DNA of 64,000 bases from Arthrobacter sp. QXT-31 (GCF_001969265.1 NZ_CP019304.1:1550001-1614000); one strand, 5' to 3'; positions 16,239 through 24,217 are shown, counted from the first letter of the stretch. Program-made: numbers and translations. The notes: generated from the letters alone by a model not told the origin.

Positions 16239-17072
16239 TCACCCGGGGCCTGGTTCCCCGCCCCTGGCGCCTGCCGCTCCCCCGGCATCGGGAGTGCCCT
16301 GAAGGCGCTCCGCCCGGTCGGCCTTGCTGCCCTTGATGTGGGCCGGATGCTCGAACGTGGGTGCGGGGCCGGCATGCTCCCGTCGGCGGATGACGTGGAA
16401 CAGCCGGTGGGCCAGGATCACGACGCCCATCCACGCGGCCCCGATCAGCCAGGCGGCCATCACATCCGTCAGCCAGTGGTGGCCCAGGAACACGCGGCTC
16501 AGTCCCATGGCGATGATGAACACCGCTCCTGCGATGATCACCCACGTCCGGGCCGAGGTCTTCCGGAACTGCAGGCACACCAGGTACACGATGATGCCGA
16601 TTACCACGGTGGTGTTCAGTGTGTGTCCGCTGGGGAACGACGGCGAGAATTCGAACGGCGGGACGGCGTCGACGTGGTCGGGGCGGGTGCGGCCCATCAG
16701 AGTCTTGCCCACGCTGGTGGCAGTGACGGAGACTGCCGCCGCGCCGCCCACCAGGATGAGGGGCCGCCAGCTGCGGCTGGCATAGATCAGCCATGCCACG
16801 AGGATGCTCGCCACGATGGGCATGCCGATGCCCCCGCCGACGTTCGTAAACGCTGTGACGGCTGAATCGAGTCCGGGGTTCCGGTATTCCTTGGCCAGTT
16901 CGAGGGCGGGTTTGTCCAGTCCCGAGACGCCGTCCTGGTCCACCACGCTGTTGTATACCTCGGCACTGAGCAGCGTCAGGGCAACCACCAGGACGCCGCC
17001 GATGATCAGGGTGATCCACAGGGCCGCGTAGGGCCCGAGCCACCTGCCGTACCTCTCAGTCAGGGACTTCAT
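16239..17072 (-). CDS. PAP2-family membrane phosphatase
   Basis: A 277-residue integral membrane lipid phosphatase. The three catalytic blocks are intact: KTLMGRTRPD, FPSGHTLN and SRVFLGHHWLTD, where the His residues are nucleophile and acid. About six membrane segments precede a hydrophilic C-terminal tail of about 55 residues. It may dephosphorylate undecaprenyl-pyrophosphate or phosphatidic acid. GGGAG lies 5 nt ahead of the ATG. Divergent from tadA. Confidence 0.92.
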   Translation of the reverse strand: MKSLTERYGRWLGPYAALWITLIIGGVLVVALTLLSAEVYNSVVDQDGVSGLDKPALELAKEYRNPGLDSAVTAFTNVGGGIGMPIVASILVAWLIYASRSWRPLILVGGAAAVSVTATSVGKTLMGRTRPDHVDAVPPFEFSPSFPSGHTLNTTVVIGIIVYLVCLQFRKTSARTWVIIAGAVFIIAMGLSRVFLGHHWLTDVMAAWLIGAAWMGVVILAHRLFHVIRRREHAGPAPTFEHPAHIKGSKADRAERLQGTPDAGGAAGARGGEPGPG

Positions 17073-17120
17073 CGCTACTCCCGGCGCTTGCGTTGTCCAA
17101 TGCTAAGTATCCTTAGAACC

Positions 17121-17133
17121 TATCATTGACCCA
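17121..17133 (+). promoter_or_regulatory. Probable leaderless promoter of tadA (-10 TATCAT)
   Basis: TATCAT at 17121-17126 sits six bases before the ATG, so the expected transcription start is at or beside the start codon, and no ribosome-binding site is present. A short inverted repeat (CTAAG/CTTAG) lies just upstream. No good -35 is seen. Confidence 0.45.
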
Positions 17134-17651
17134 TGGCCCCGGCAGATCCGCAACACTTGGAATGGATGGGCCTTGCCCTCAACGAAGCCCGGCGGGCCCT
17201 GGCCACGGAGGACGTCCCGATCGGCGCCGTCGTCATCGGTCCGGACGGGACTGTCCTGGGTACCGGCCGCAATGAGCGCGAGGCCCTTGGCGACCCCACC
17301 GCGCATGCCGAGGTGGTGGCCATCCGGGAGGCCGCCGCGAGGCTGCGCCAAAGCGCTGCCCGCAATGGCAGCAGCGGCGACGGCTGGCGGCTGGAGGACT
17401 GCACGCTGGTGGTGACGCTGGAACCGTGTGCCATGTGCGCCGGGGCTATTGTCCTGGCCAGGATCCACCGCGTGGTGTTCGGAGCCTGGGACGAGAAGGC
17501 GGGGGCTGCGGGCTCCGTGTTCGACATTCTGCGCGAGCGCCGCCTGAACCACTGGGTGGAGGTCTATGCCGGCGTGCAGGAGGAGGAATGCGGCGGCCTC
17601 CTGCGGGAGTTCTTCGCAACGCACCGCACCGGCAGCTCGGCACTCGGATAG
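17133..17651 (+). CDS. tadA: tRNA-specific adenosine deaminase
   Basis: A 172-residue cytidine-deaminase-fold enzyme that converts A34 to inosine in tRNA-Arg(ACG), the tRNA encoded at position 47. Zinc/catalytic motifs: HAEVVAIRE (His ligand and proton-shuttle Glu) and PCAMCAGAIV (two Cys ligands). A roughly 15-residue Ser/Gly insert (ARNGSSGDGW) sits between the motifs. Divergent from the PAP2 gene. Confidence 0.95.
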   Translation: MAPADPQHLEWMGLALNEARRALATEDVPIGAVVIGPDGTVLGTGRNEREALGDPTAHAEVVAIREAAARLRQSAARNGSSGDGWRLEDCTLVVTLEPCAMCAGAIVLARIHRVVFGAWDEKAGAAGSVFDILRERRLNHWVEVYAGVQEEECGGLLREFFATHRTGSSALG

Positions 17652-17668
17652 CTCACCCGCCGGGCCAG

Positions 17669-18895
17669 CTAATCGGCGGCGGCGTCCAGCGCGTCGATCC
17701 GCGCCTGCCGCGACGCCGGCGAATCCAGGCTGAAGGAGCGGAAGTCGCCCAGGTCCTCCCGGATCCATGCCTCAACCTCGGCGATGCGCTGTTCGACGGC
17801 TGGCGTCCTGCCGGCAAAGAGCCAGGCTGCGATCCTCTCCCTGCCCGGATCGTACTGCCACAGTCCGATGATCCTGCCCCGGTCAAAGATGGGGTGGTCC
17901 GGCAGGTCAGGCTGCAGCGCCAAGGTGGCGTTCAGGAGCTTCCGGTCCCGGTCCTCCCCGGCAAACAGGTCCGCCGCGTTCCGCCGGTGCAGCACCAGCG
18001 AATCGGTGCCGGCCAGCAGCTGAATCTGCTCCCCTTCCGGCGGGCTGAAGTCCGCCAGGCGTTCGACGTCGGCCGGCAGCATCCAGAGCACGTCGCCGGC
18101 GGCGGTGGGAACCTCCACTGCTCCGACGGCGGCGAGCGCCGCCCTGCTGTCGGTGAGGGTGAAGCCGGTGAACCACTGGGTTTGCCTGACGGTGGCGCCG
18201 CCCGTCCAGCCAAGGTAGCGCCGCATCAGTTCCTCGCGGGCACCTTCGGGACCGAGCCGGCTTGGCGGCAGGCCCCACGGCGTGTACGCGTAGCGCTGCT
18301 GGTCCAACCGCCCGTTGAGCGGAACACGGCGGATCCGGCCGTCGGCCTGCAGCAGCCCCAGCGCGGTGGGCAGCGTCGTGGCGGCACCTTTTTTCTTGCC
18401 TTCCTCGCCCAGGTTCCGCACCGACTCCCCGAGCTCCTCCTTGAGCTGCCGCGGGTCCAGCGGACCGTCTGCTTCGGCGAGGACGTGGAGGATCTGTTCC
18501 TCCAGCAGCGTGATCTCGCCGCGGTCCACGCCGAGCCTGGCCAGCACCCGGAAGGCCTCCTCAGCGTTCTTGCCCAGGCTCAGCGCCCAGTCGAAGTCCT
18601 CCCGGCCCAGCACGTAGGTGCAGCCGCGGGCGGTGGGCAGCTCATGGATCTTGAGCTCGCGGACGTCACGGTCCACCTGCCCGCGGCGGATTCCGGCGCG
18701 GGCGAAGAGCGTCAGGTAAGGATTGGCGCCGCCCACTGACCTGGCCCAGCCGGCGGTGGCGAGCACCTCCTGCGAGGTGCGGCCTTCGAGTGACCCGTCC
18801 AGCCCCTGCCGGTGCCAGGCCCAGGCGCGGAGCAGTTCCGGAGTGAGGGTTGCCGCGGTTTCCAGCGGGCGGGCGGGCACAACGTGGGTAGCCAT
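17669..18895 (-). CDS. AlkZ/YcaQ-like winged-helix DNA glycosylase family protein
   Basis: A 408-residue HTH_42 family protein: N-terminal RAWAWHRQGLDGS region, a central block of tandem winged helices, and the C-terminal segment FDRGRIIGLWQYDPGRERIAAWLFAG. Relatives (E. coli AlkZ) excise alkylated bases and unhook interstrand crosslinks; many actinobacterial members are untested. The C-terminal half is also related to the Lhr C-terminal region. ATG chosen because GGAG lies about 9 nt ahead; an in-frame ATG 15 nt upstream would overlap the preceding gene's stop. Last gene of a tight four-gene operon with the GT4, PTPS-like and dehydrogenase genes. Confidence 0.82.
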   Translation of the reverse strand: MATHVVPARPLETAATLTPELLRAWAWHRQGLDGSLEGRTSQEVLATAGWARSVGGANPYLTLFARAGIRRGQVDRDVRELKIHELPTARGCTYVLGREDFDWALSLGKNAEEAFRVLARLGVDRGEITLLEEQILHVLAEADGPLDPRQLKEELGESVRNLGEEGKKKGAATTLPTALGLLQADGRIRRVPLNGRLDQQRYAYTPWGLPPSRLGPEGAREELMRRYLGWTGGATVRQTQWFTGFTLTDSRAALAAVGAVEVPTAAGDVLWMLPADVERLADFSPPEGEQIQLLAGTDSLVLHRRNAADLFAGEDRDRKLLNATLALQPDLPDHPIFDRGRIIGLWQYDPGRERIAAWLFAGRTPAVEQRIAEVEAWIREDLGDFRSFSLDSPASRQARIDALDAAAD

Positions 18896-18899
18896 GGCC

Positions 18900-20072
18900 T
18901 CATTCTCCATCAGCAGGCCGGTGCGAGGAATGGCTGCCCGGCGCCGCTTCCGGCGCCACGTAGCCGAGCACCCGCCGTGCGGTGGCATCCCAGCCGGGCA
19001 GCAGTTCCCTGCCGGCCAACGCCCGCCGGCGCCATTCGGCACGCACCGAGGGATCCGTGAGCCAGCTGCGCAGCAGGGCGGCCAGCGGTTCCGGGTTCCC
19101 CTCGGCAGATTCGCTGGCTTCGCCGCCTGTGGTGTCCGGACCTGCCGGAGCACTGCCCAGTTCGACGGCGGCACCTGGCAGGGCGGGCTCCGCCCCATTC
19201 CCGTGGCCTGGCTGCGGTTCTGCCCCCTGGCCCAGCGCCTCCACTGCCCCGGTGCCGGCACGGACGATGACGGGCACCCCGCGGGCTATGGACTCGGTGA
19301 CGGCCATGCCGAAGGCCTCCACCCTGGAAACCAGCAGGCTCAGGTCCGCGGCGAGCCACTGCTGCTCGAGGGCATCGCCGGTCAGTTCGCCCGGGAGCTG
19401 CACCCGGCCGCCCAGCCCGTGCCGGTCGACCGCCGCTACGACCTGGCGGGCATAGTCCGGGTCCGCCGTGGCCGAGCCGACGAGGGCAGCGGTCCAGTCC
19501 AGGTCCTTGAGCCGGGCCAAGGCGGCGAGGAGTATCAGCTGGTCCTTGTTGGGCAGCAGAGCCGCCACGGCCAGCAGGTGCGGCGGCTCGGAACCGTGGG
19601 CCAGCGGGCCGCGTTCGGTTCCGGGCAGCGCGGCGCGGACCCCGGACAGGCCGTGCCGCCGGGTGATCTCGGCTGCGGCCGAACCGCTGGTGCAGATCAC
19701 GCCCGCCGCCGCCCGAAGCGAGCGGGCTTCGAGGTCCGGGTGGTCATCCAGGGGCATGTGCATCAGGACCCACGGCGCCTGGCCGCCGGCGGCGGCGGCC
19801 TCCATCGCTTCGGGGGCGCCGGAGGCCACCAGGCCGTCCACGATCGTGATGGTCCCGGCGGGCGCCGCGGTTCCGGACGTGAGCAAGCCGGCCAGCCGCC
19901 GTCGTTCTTCCTTGCTGGCCACCGGCCAGTCGCCGCTGACCGGCTGGATGGTTACCTCGGTTCCCAGTTGCTCCAGGCCCTCCGCCAGCGCGGCGTTGTA
20001 AACATTGCCGCCTGAGTTGTGGCGGATGTTGGCGGGAACCAGGAGCCGGATGGCCGGCGGTGTGGGCGGCAT
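18900..20072 (-). CDS. GT4-type (GT-B fold) glycosyltransferase
   Basis: A 390-residue cytosolic glycosyltransferase. The N-terminal half has IRLLVPANIRHNSGGNVYN; the C-terminal half has the donor site with LPGELTGDALEQQWLAADLSLLVSRVEAFGMAVTESIARGVPVIV, including the E-x7-E-like motif of GT4 enzymes. Start taken at the ATG 8 nt after the PTPS-like stop; a longer frame would run into that gene. Neighbours suggest that the acceptor could be a pterin- or deazapurine-like small molecule, but this is inference only. Confidence 0.85.
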   Translation of the reverse strand: MPPTPPAIRLLVPANIRHNSGGNVYNAALAEGLEQLGTEVTIQPVSGDWPVASKEERRRLAGLLTSGTAAPAGTITIVDGLVASGAPEAMEAAAAGGQAPWVLMHMPLDDHPDLEARSLRAAAGVICTSGSAAAEITRRHGLSGVRAALPGTERGPLAHGSEPPHLLAVAALLPNKDQLILLAALARLKDLDWTAALVGSATADPDYARQVVAAVDRHGLGGRVQLPGELTGDALEQQWLAADLSLLVSRVEAFGMAVTESIARGVPVIVRAGTGAVEALGQGAEPQPGHGNGAEPALPGAAVELGSAPAGPDTTGGEASESAEGNPEPLAALLRSWLTDPSVRAEWRRRALAGRELLPGWDATARRVLGYVAPEAAPGSHSSHRPADGE

Positions 20073-20079
20073 GGCGGCC

Positions 20080-20478
20080 TCAGCGGGGGCCGAACTCGAG
20101 GGAGTAGGTAGCCCAGGCGTCGGGGTTTTCCCGCAGGGTGACCTCGATGCCGGCCAGTTCACGGCCGTCTGCGTCCTCCCGAAGGCGCTCCGCGGCGGCG
20201 TCGGCAATGTACTGCGCCAGCGCCTCCGTGGTGCTCAGCTTCCCGGCGAAGTCCGGGTGCTCGTCCAGGTTGCGGTAGTTGAGCCCGGCCAGCACCTCCT
20301 CGATCATCCCGCCGGCGGCGCCGATGTCCAGCACAATCGCGTCATCGTTGAGGGTACGACGGCGGAACGTCACCTCCGCCACGAAGGTTGCCCCGTGCAG
20401 GCCCTGGGCGGGCCCGAAGGCTTCGCGGGGAAGGCTGTGGGCGATCATGAAGTGGCGGCGTACGGTCAGGCTGAACAA
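20080..20478 (-). CDS. 6-pyruvoyl-tetrahydropterin synthase/QueD homologue with degenerate active site
   Basis: A 132-residue T-fold protein. The order of PTPS motifs is kept (HFMIAHSL, LHGATF, LNYRNLDEHP, STTEALAQYI), but key residues differ from the enzymes: HGH is HGA at residues 28-30, which loses one zinc His; no catalytic Cys precedes it; and the LDHxxLN catalytic His is Tyr (LNYRNL). The substrate-anchoring Glu in TTEAL remains. It is therefore unlikely to be a standard QueD or PTPS. It sits 3 nt after the dehydrogenase gene and 8 nt before the glycosyltransferase. I recall similar divergent homologues in Streptomyces lying near GTP cyclohydrolase II genes. Confidence 0.82.
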   Translation of the reverse strand: MFSLTVRRHFMIAHSLPREAFGPAQGLHGATFVAEVTFRRRTLNDDAIVLDIGAAGGMIEEVLAGLNYRNLDEHPDFAGKLSTTEALAQYIADAAAERLREDADGRELAGIEVTLRENPDAWATYSLEFGPR

Positions 20479-20481
20479 TGG

Positions 20482-21522
20482 TTACCTCACGTTTTCGGTC
20501 GTTGGGATCTGGTCTTGAATGGAGGGCTTATCGGCGGCCGGATACTCGATCACGTGGCAGAGCGCTTCGAGCCGGCCGTCGGCCAGGTCCTGGACCACGC
20601 CCGGCAGTTCGGCGAAGGCGGAGGCGCCCGTGAGGAAGGCATCAAACACCGGGTCCGTCAGCAGGGACACAGCGAGTTCCAGGCGGTCGGCGTTGGTCCG
20701 CCGGTGCCGGCGGGCGCGTGCCACGGCTCCGACCTGGCTGGCACGGATGGAGAGCCTGCGGGCATGGAAGTCCTCGCCGAGCGGAATGGTGATTTTCCGG
20801 TCGGCGTACCAGGACATTTCGATGATGTCGCCTTCGTCCCCCACCAGTTGCAGGCTGCGTTCCAGCCCGCCTTGGGACGCGGAGCAGTGAAACACGATGT
20901 CGCAGTCCGGCAGGGCGTTGTCCGGGTGCGCGAAGTCCACGCCCAGGGCGTCGGCGAGGTCCTTTCGGGCTGGGTCCAGGTCCACCAGCTGAAGCCGCGC
21001 GAGGGGGAACGTCCGCAGCAGTGTGGCCACCATGCCGCCCACGAGCCCGGCGCCGATCACGGCGACACGGTCGCCCAGCCTGGGGCCTGCCTCCCAGAGC
21101 GCGTTCACGGCCGTTTCCACAGTGCCGGTGAGGACGGCGCGGCGGGGAGGAACGCCGTCGGGAACGCGGGTGAGCGAGGAAACCGGAACCACATAACGGT
21201 CCTGGTGCGGATGCAGGCAGAAGACCGTTTGCCCCACCCAGTCCGCCGGGCCCTGCTCCACGACGCCCACGGACAGGTAGCCGAACTTCACCGGTGCCGG
21301 GAAGGAGCCTTCCTGGTGCGGGGCGCGCATCTCCTCGGCGATGCAGGGCGGGACGGCGGCGTGGTGGACCACAAGTTCGGTGCCCTTGCTGATGCCCGAA
21401 TACAGCGAGCGCACCAGCGCCTCCTCCGGGCCGGGGACGTGCAGCGCCTCGCTGCGCAGTTCACCCCGGCCGGGGCCCACGGTCCAATATGCGGTTGCTT
21501 CGTTCTGCTGCTGGTTAGTCAT
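20482..21522 (-). CDS. Zinc-type medium-chain dehydrogenase (MDR family)
   Basis: A 346-residue MDR protein. The N-terminal GroES-like domain has SLYSGISKGTELVVHHA and SVGVVEQG. The Rossmann domain has AVIGAGLVGGMVATLLRTFPLARLQLVD, ending in the Asp that favours NAD(H). The typical structural-zinc cysteine cluster is missing, as in the BchC-like branch. First gene of the operon PTPS-like, GT4, AlkZ-like; substrate unknown but probably the product of, or a precursor to, the PTPS-like step. Confidence 0.83.
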   Translation of the reverse strand: MTNQQQNEATAYWTVGPGRGELRSEALHVPGPEEALVRSLYSGISKGTELVVHHAAVPPCIAEEMRAPHQEGSFPAPVKFGYLSVGVVEQGPADWVGQTVFCLHPHQDRYVVPVSSLTRVPDGVPPRRAVLTGTVETAVNALWEAGPRLGDRVAVIGAGLVGGMVATLLRTFPLARLQLVDLDPARKDLADALGVDFAHPDNALPDCDIVFHCSASQGGLERSLQLVGDEGDIIEMSWYADRKITIPLGEDFHARRLSIRASQVGAVARARRHRRTNADRLELAVSLLTDPVFDAFLTGASAFAELPGVVQDLADGRLEALCHVIEYPAADKPSIQDQIPTTENVR

Positions 21523-21659
21523 CTTGCTTACGAATCTAGTGCCCGGCCCCGATTTCCGGGAAGATGTGTCCCGGCGCGCCTGCCGCTGAGGCCTGTGGCG
21601 CGGGGGAATAGCATGCCGTTTTGGGGATGCGGGCCTTGCTCCGGTACCCTATTCAGGTT

Positions 21660-21749
21660 GGTGACGTGTCCGAGCGGCCGAAGGTGCAACACTCGAAATG
21701 TTGTTTGGTGTAACAGCCAACGTGGGTTCAAATCCCACCGTCACCGCCA
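21660..21749 (+). tRNA. tRNA-Ser (anticodon CGA)
   Basis: Class II tRNA with a long variable arm. The acceptor arms GGTGACG and CGTCACC pair, followed by G and an encoded CCA. Anticodon stem CAACA/TGTTG encloses CTCGAAA, anticodon CGA. The T-arm is GTGGG-TTCAAAT-CCCAC. A terminator follows immediately. Confidence 0.95.
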
Positions 21750-21756
21750 CGTAGCA

Positions 21757-21797
21757 AGACCCCGGCTCCCTCCCAAAGAGGGAACCCGGGGTCTTTT
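21757..21797 (+). terminator. Intrinsic terminator after tRNA-Ser
   Basis: A stem of about 15 bp (GACCCCGG...CCCGGGGTC with the inner CTCCCTC/GAGGGA pairing) followed by TTTT. It could serve both the tRNA and the convergent lipoprotein gene. Confidence 0.85.
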
Positions 21798-21817
21798 GCT
21801 TTGCCTGCATTAGGGCG

Positions 21818-22324
21818 TTACGGAAGGGACAGGGAGACGGGTCCTGCCGTCGCGGGACCGCCGCACTGTTCGCTGCCGCCAACGCGCGTCCATGTCAGCT
21901 CCACGTCCCGCTGGGCGAGCACCTCTCCCCCGGCATCCAGGGCCCGCACTGTGGCTCGCTTCGGGGCGCGCATAGGCGCGCTGAACTGCCAGGTGCGGTC
22001 ATCGACTTTCCGGCCGAAGTACGGGCTGTATTCGGTTCCGCCGACGGGCGTTCCCCGTGTTGCAGGGGCAACGGGGATTGCCCGGCCGGGCACGGCTTCT
22101 GCACTGGGGGTGACAGTAACCTTCGGGGCCGTCGTCGGCTGCGGCCTGATTGAACACTTCCCGTCCGCACACAACTGCACCTCGGCCACGGCGTCGACCC
22201 GTCCGTCCAGGATCACTGTGACTGAGTTGCTCCAGCCGATCGCCGGACAGACGCCGGGGGTAGCGCAACCTGCCGTTCCGGACGCGAGGATCAGGACGAG
22301 CGCGATCCCGTGCAGCCTCTTCAT
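21818..22324 (-). CDS. Putative lipoprotein of unknown function
   Basis: A 168-residue protein with a lipoprotein signal: basic MKRLHG, hydrophobic core, and lipobox SGTAGC giving a lipid-modified Cys at about residue 20. The rest contains a Pro/Thr-rich linker and a beta-rich region; three further cysteines (VQLCADGKC, EQCGG) may form disulfides. No recognised domain. Likely on the outer face of the membrane. Confidence 0.72.
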   Translation of the reverse strand: MKRLHGIALVLILASGTAGCATPGVCPAIGWSNSVTVILDGRVDAVAEVQLCADGKCSIRPQPTTAPKVTVTPSAEAVPGRAIPVAPATRGTPVGGTEYSPYFGRKVDDRTWQFSAPMRAPKRATVRALDAGGEVLAQRDVELTWTRVGGSEQCGGPATAGPVSLSLP

Positions 22325-22370
22325 GGGCCAAGCATCCCACGGGCCGGCTGTGGCGAAGGTTGCCGTTCTG

Positions 22371-22601
22371 TCACGTCTTGGAGCGGGTGGTCACGAGAAG
22401 GTCCCCCACCTGGCAGTCAAGGACGTCGCAGATCGCTGTCAGGGTAGAGAAACGGATCGCCTTTGCCCGGTCATTCTTGAGTACGGACAGGTTCACCAGA
22501 CTCACTCCGACCTGCCTGCTCAGCTCCGTGAGTGTCATGCCTCGGGCTTCCAAGAGTTCGTCGAGCCGGCAGTGGATGTCGGAGGAGTCATCTGCAGGCA
22601 T
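22371..22601 (-). CDS. XRE-family helix-turn-helix regulator
   Basis: A 76-residue single-domain Cro/C1-type regulator (LDELLEARGMTLTELSRQVGVSLVNLSVLKND, then FSTLTAICDVLDCQVGDLL), YozG-like. Its ATG shares one base with the TGA of the DUF2975 gene (TGATG), so the two are translationally coupled. Such XRE/DUF2975 pairs are common in Actinobacteria and Firmicutes; the regulator probably binds the 33-bp palindrome ahead of the operon. Confidence 0.9.
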   Translation of the reverse strand: MPADDSSDIHCRLDELLEARGMTLTELSRQVGVSLVNLSVLKNDRAKAIRFSTLTAICDVLDCQVGDLLVTTRSKT

Positions 22602-23233
22602 CAGACCAGCCCTTCAGTGTCTTTCTGCAGCCGGCGGCCGTATTCGAAGACTCCCGCAACCAGGAGCAGGACCATGCCGAGCATCAGCGGCCCTATATTG
22701 AACTCCGCCGAGAACACCTGGGCCTCCCCTGCGGTGCGCGCATTGGCGCCGATCATTTCCGCAAGCCGGCTCCGGCCGACCCCATCGAGCACCTGGCCAA
22801 CGGTACCTGCAAGGGCAAGAATGACCCCGGCTGCCCCGACCAGATGGGCGGACTTCGCCGTGAAGAGGATCCGGCTCTGGAGCCGGTAGGCAAGCAGGAA
22901 CAGCAGTGCCAGGACTGCCAGGACGCCTACCTGGTTCAGCCCGCCGGCCCATGCCAGGCTTGCCGCAGGCCCGGAAGGCAGAACCGGGATGGTTGCCTCC
23001 ACTGACGTGAAATGGCCCGTGGCTTCCAGTGCAAGGCCCCTGGCCACTTGATGGGAGGTGGCGACCGGGAGCACCAGCGTCACCGGCCCCGTAAACAGGG
23101 CGACAATGCCGGACACTGTCGCTGCGGTTGTCAGGAGTGCCGCGGAGGCGGAGGCAATCATCAGGGCGACCGCGTCAGCTCTCGACACAATCCTCTTTTG
23201 CCCGGTCTCAGCGGACGTTCGTTTCAGTTTCAT
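22601..23233 (-). CDS. DUF2975 membrane protein
   Basis: A 210-residue protein with four predicted membrane segments (about 22-50, 105-125, 132-150 and 178-200) separated by one long external loop that includes the Pro/Ser/Gly region before the second segment. The arrangement and the XRE partner match DUF2975. Role unknown; possibly a membrane sensor or antagonist of the coupled regulator. Confidence 0.85.
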   Translation of the reverse strand: MKLKRTSAETGQKRIVSRADAVALMIASASAALLTTAATVSGIVALFTGPVTLVLPVATSHQVARGLALEATGHFTSVEATIPVLPSGPAASLAWAGGLNQVGVLAVLALLFLLAYRLQSRILFTAKSAHLVGAAGVILALAGTVGQVLDGVGRSRLAEMIGANARTAGEAQVFSAEFNIGPLMLGMVLLLVAGVFEYGRRLQKDTEGLV

Positions 23234-23244
23234 CGGTCCCCCAA

Positions 23245-23277
23245 TTATCGAATTCCGTTAATAACGAATATCGATAA
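23245..23277. promoter_or_regulatory. 33-bp palindromic operator ahead of DUF2975/XRE
   Basis: Symmetric around position 23261. The outer arms TTATCGA/TCGATAA (23245-23251, 23271-23277) and inner arms CGTTA/TAACG (23256-23260, 23262-23266) pair; 13 of 16 position pairs are complementary. It begins 12 bp upstream of the DUF2975 start. By position and symmetry, an autoregulatory XRE binding site. Confidence 0.65.
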
Positions 23278-23349
23278 CCTAGCCACCTGGGGGCTCCGCG
23301 GTCAATCGGACGGACATAGCGGGAGACCGAAGCACCGCCGGTCAGCTCC

Positions 23350-23664
23350 TACAGCGACGGTAGAGTCAGAGCACGAAGCTGCGGAATTTGGGGGAGATAT
23401 GCGGATCGAAGGCTGGCACGTGATGTTGTTGCTGGTGATGGTGGTCGTCGCCGTCGGCGTGATTGTCGCGGTAACGCTCATAGTCCGCTGGACGCTCCGA
23501 TTGACGGCGAGGCGCCACCGGCCGGGCGGGGACTAAAGCCTGGATCCTGCCTGTCACGCCCGGCTGTGTCGTCCAGGGGCGGCGGCCCGCTCATTCCCCG
23601 GTTCGCAGAGCGGGCCGCCTACCGACGCTGTAGATCGTGGAGACCCGTTACAGCGACGGTAGAG
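23350..23664. repeat. Direct repeat TACAGCGACGGTAGAG
   Basis: The 16-bp sequence occurs at 23350-23365 and 23649-23664, one copy 34 bp upstream of the small membrane-protein start, the other after that gene. The TAGAG(T/G) end resembles a -10 hexamer, so the repeats could be promoter elements or duplicated regulator sites. Confidence 0.5.
23399..23536 (+). CDS. Small single-pass membrane protein (45 aa)
   Basis: Open frame of 45 residues: a short polar N-terminus (MRIEGWH), a strongly hydrophobic segment (VMLLLVMVVVAVGVIVAVTLIV) and a basic C-terminus (RLTARRHRPGGD), a typical N-out/C-in small membrane protein. A purine-rich GGGGAG lies just before the ATG, though the spacing is short. Family not recognised. 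Confidence 0.55.
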   Translation: MRIEGWHVMLLLVMVVVAVGVIVAVTLIVRWTLRLTARRHRPGGD

Positions 23665-23780
23665 GGGATAGTACCGCCGGGGGCTTGGGAAAAAGTGACG
23701 CCGATTTGAAACCTAAGCAAGCTGTCCATTAGTTTTGACAGGAACACTCCGCATTCCCCCATATGCGGAGCGGTTGCCTA
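23537..23780. other. Intergenic DNA without a recognised gene
   Basis: Between the small membrane protein and the terminator of the next minus-strand gene. It contains one copy of the 16-bp direct repeat, and a weak hairpin CTCCGCAT/ATGCGGAG near 23747-23770. No open frame has convincing coding character. Confidence 0.5.
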
Positions 23781-23816
23781 GAAGAGCCCCGCTGCACACG
23801 TGCAGCGGGGCTCTTC
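23781..23816 (-). terminator. Intrinsic terminator of the 23843-24217 gene
   Basis: A perfect 16-bp stem (23781-23796 and 23801-23816) with loop CACG, 27 nt past the stop codon of the minus-strand gene. Confidence 0.85.
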
Positions 23817-23842
23817 GTCTAAGGCTGTTACCCGGAACTGGA

Positions 23843-24217
23843 CTACAGCTCTGAACCGGACTTCTGATCAGTGCCGGACTTCTGATCCCGGTCCAGAAGG
23901 TTCTTCCTGATCTCGTCCAGTTTCTCCTTGATGACCCGTTCCGCATCCGAGATGGTCTTCCCGGCGGTGCTCAGCGGATCCAGCTGCACGTACACCTCAT
24001 GCGTCACAGGCAGGTCGTACTCATCCTTCAGGTGCGTGCCGCCGCCAACCCCGTCCAAGGTCAGGTACACCTGGGCGTCAGTGCGGGCGATTCCCGCGAT
24101 CCTGCCGAACACCACAGTGAAATCGTTCGGCTGAAAGCTCACTGTCTGGCCGATGTGGCTGCGGTCAAGTTCCCCCGCCGTCACGGCCTTCTCATACTGG
24201 CTTCCGCTGTAGTTCAT
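23843..24217 (-). CDS. Hypothetical cytosolic protein (124 aa)
   Basis: Unrecognised protein. Residues about 20-85 look beta-rich (SFQPNDFTVVFGRIAGIARTD, VYLTLDGVGGG), followed by a charged helix (ISDAERVIKEKLDEIRKNLLDRD) and a tail with two near-identical DQKSG units. No signal or membrane segment. Own terminator downstream, no operon partner. Confidence 0.65.
   Translation of the reverse strand: MNYSGSQYEKAVTAGELDRSHIGQTVSFQPNDFTVVFGRIAGIARTDAQVYLTLDGVGGGTHLKDEYDLPVTHEVYVQLDPLSTAGKTISDAERVIKEKLDEIRKNLLDRDQKSGTDQKSGSEL

Noticed and set aside
20080..20478. Functional QueD of queuosine synthesis serving the tgt gene at the window end
   Set aside because: Loss of zinc His and catalytic residues argues against QueD activity, and the genes are 43 kb apart.
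20005..21813. 600-codon plus-strand frame across the PTPS-like and dehydrogenase genes, ending beyond the tRNA-Ser
   Set aside because: It runs through a tRNA and its terminator and has no recognisable domain; opposite-strand genes explain the openness.
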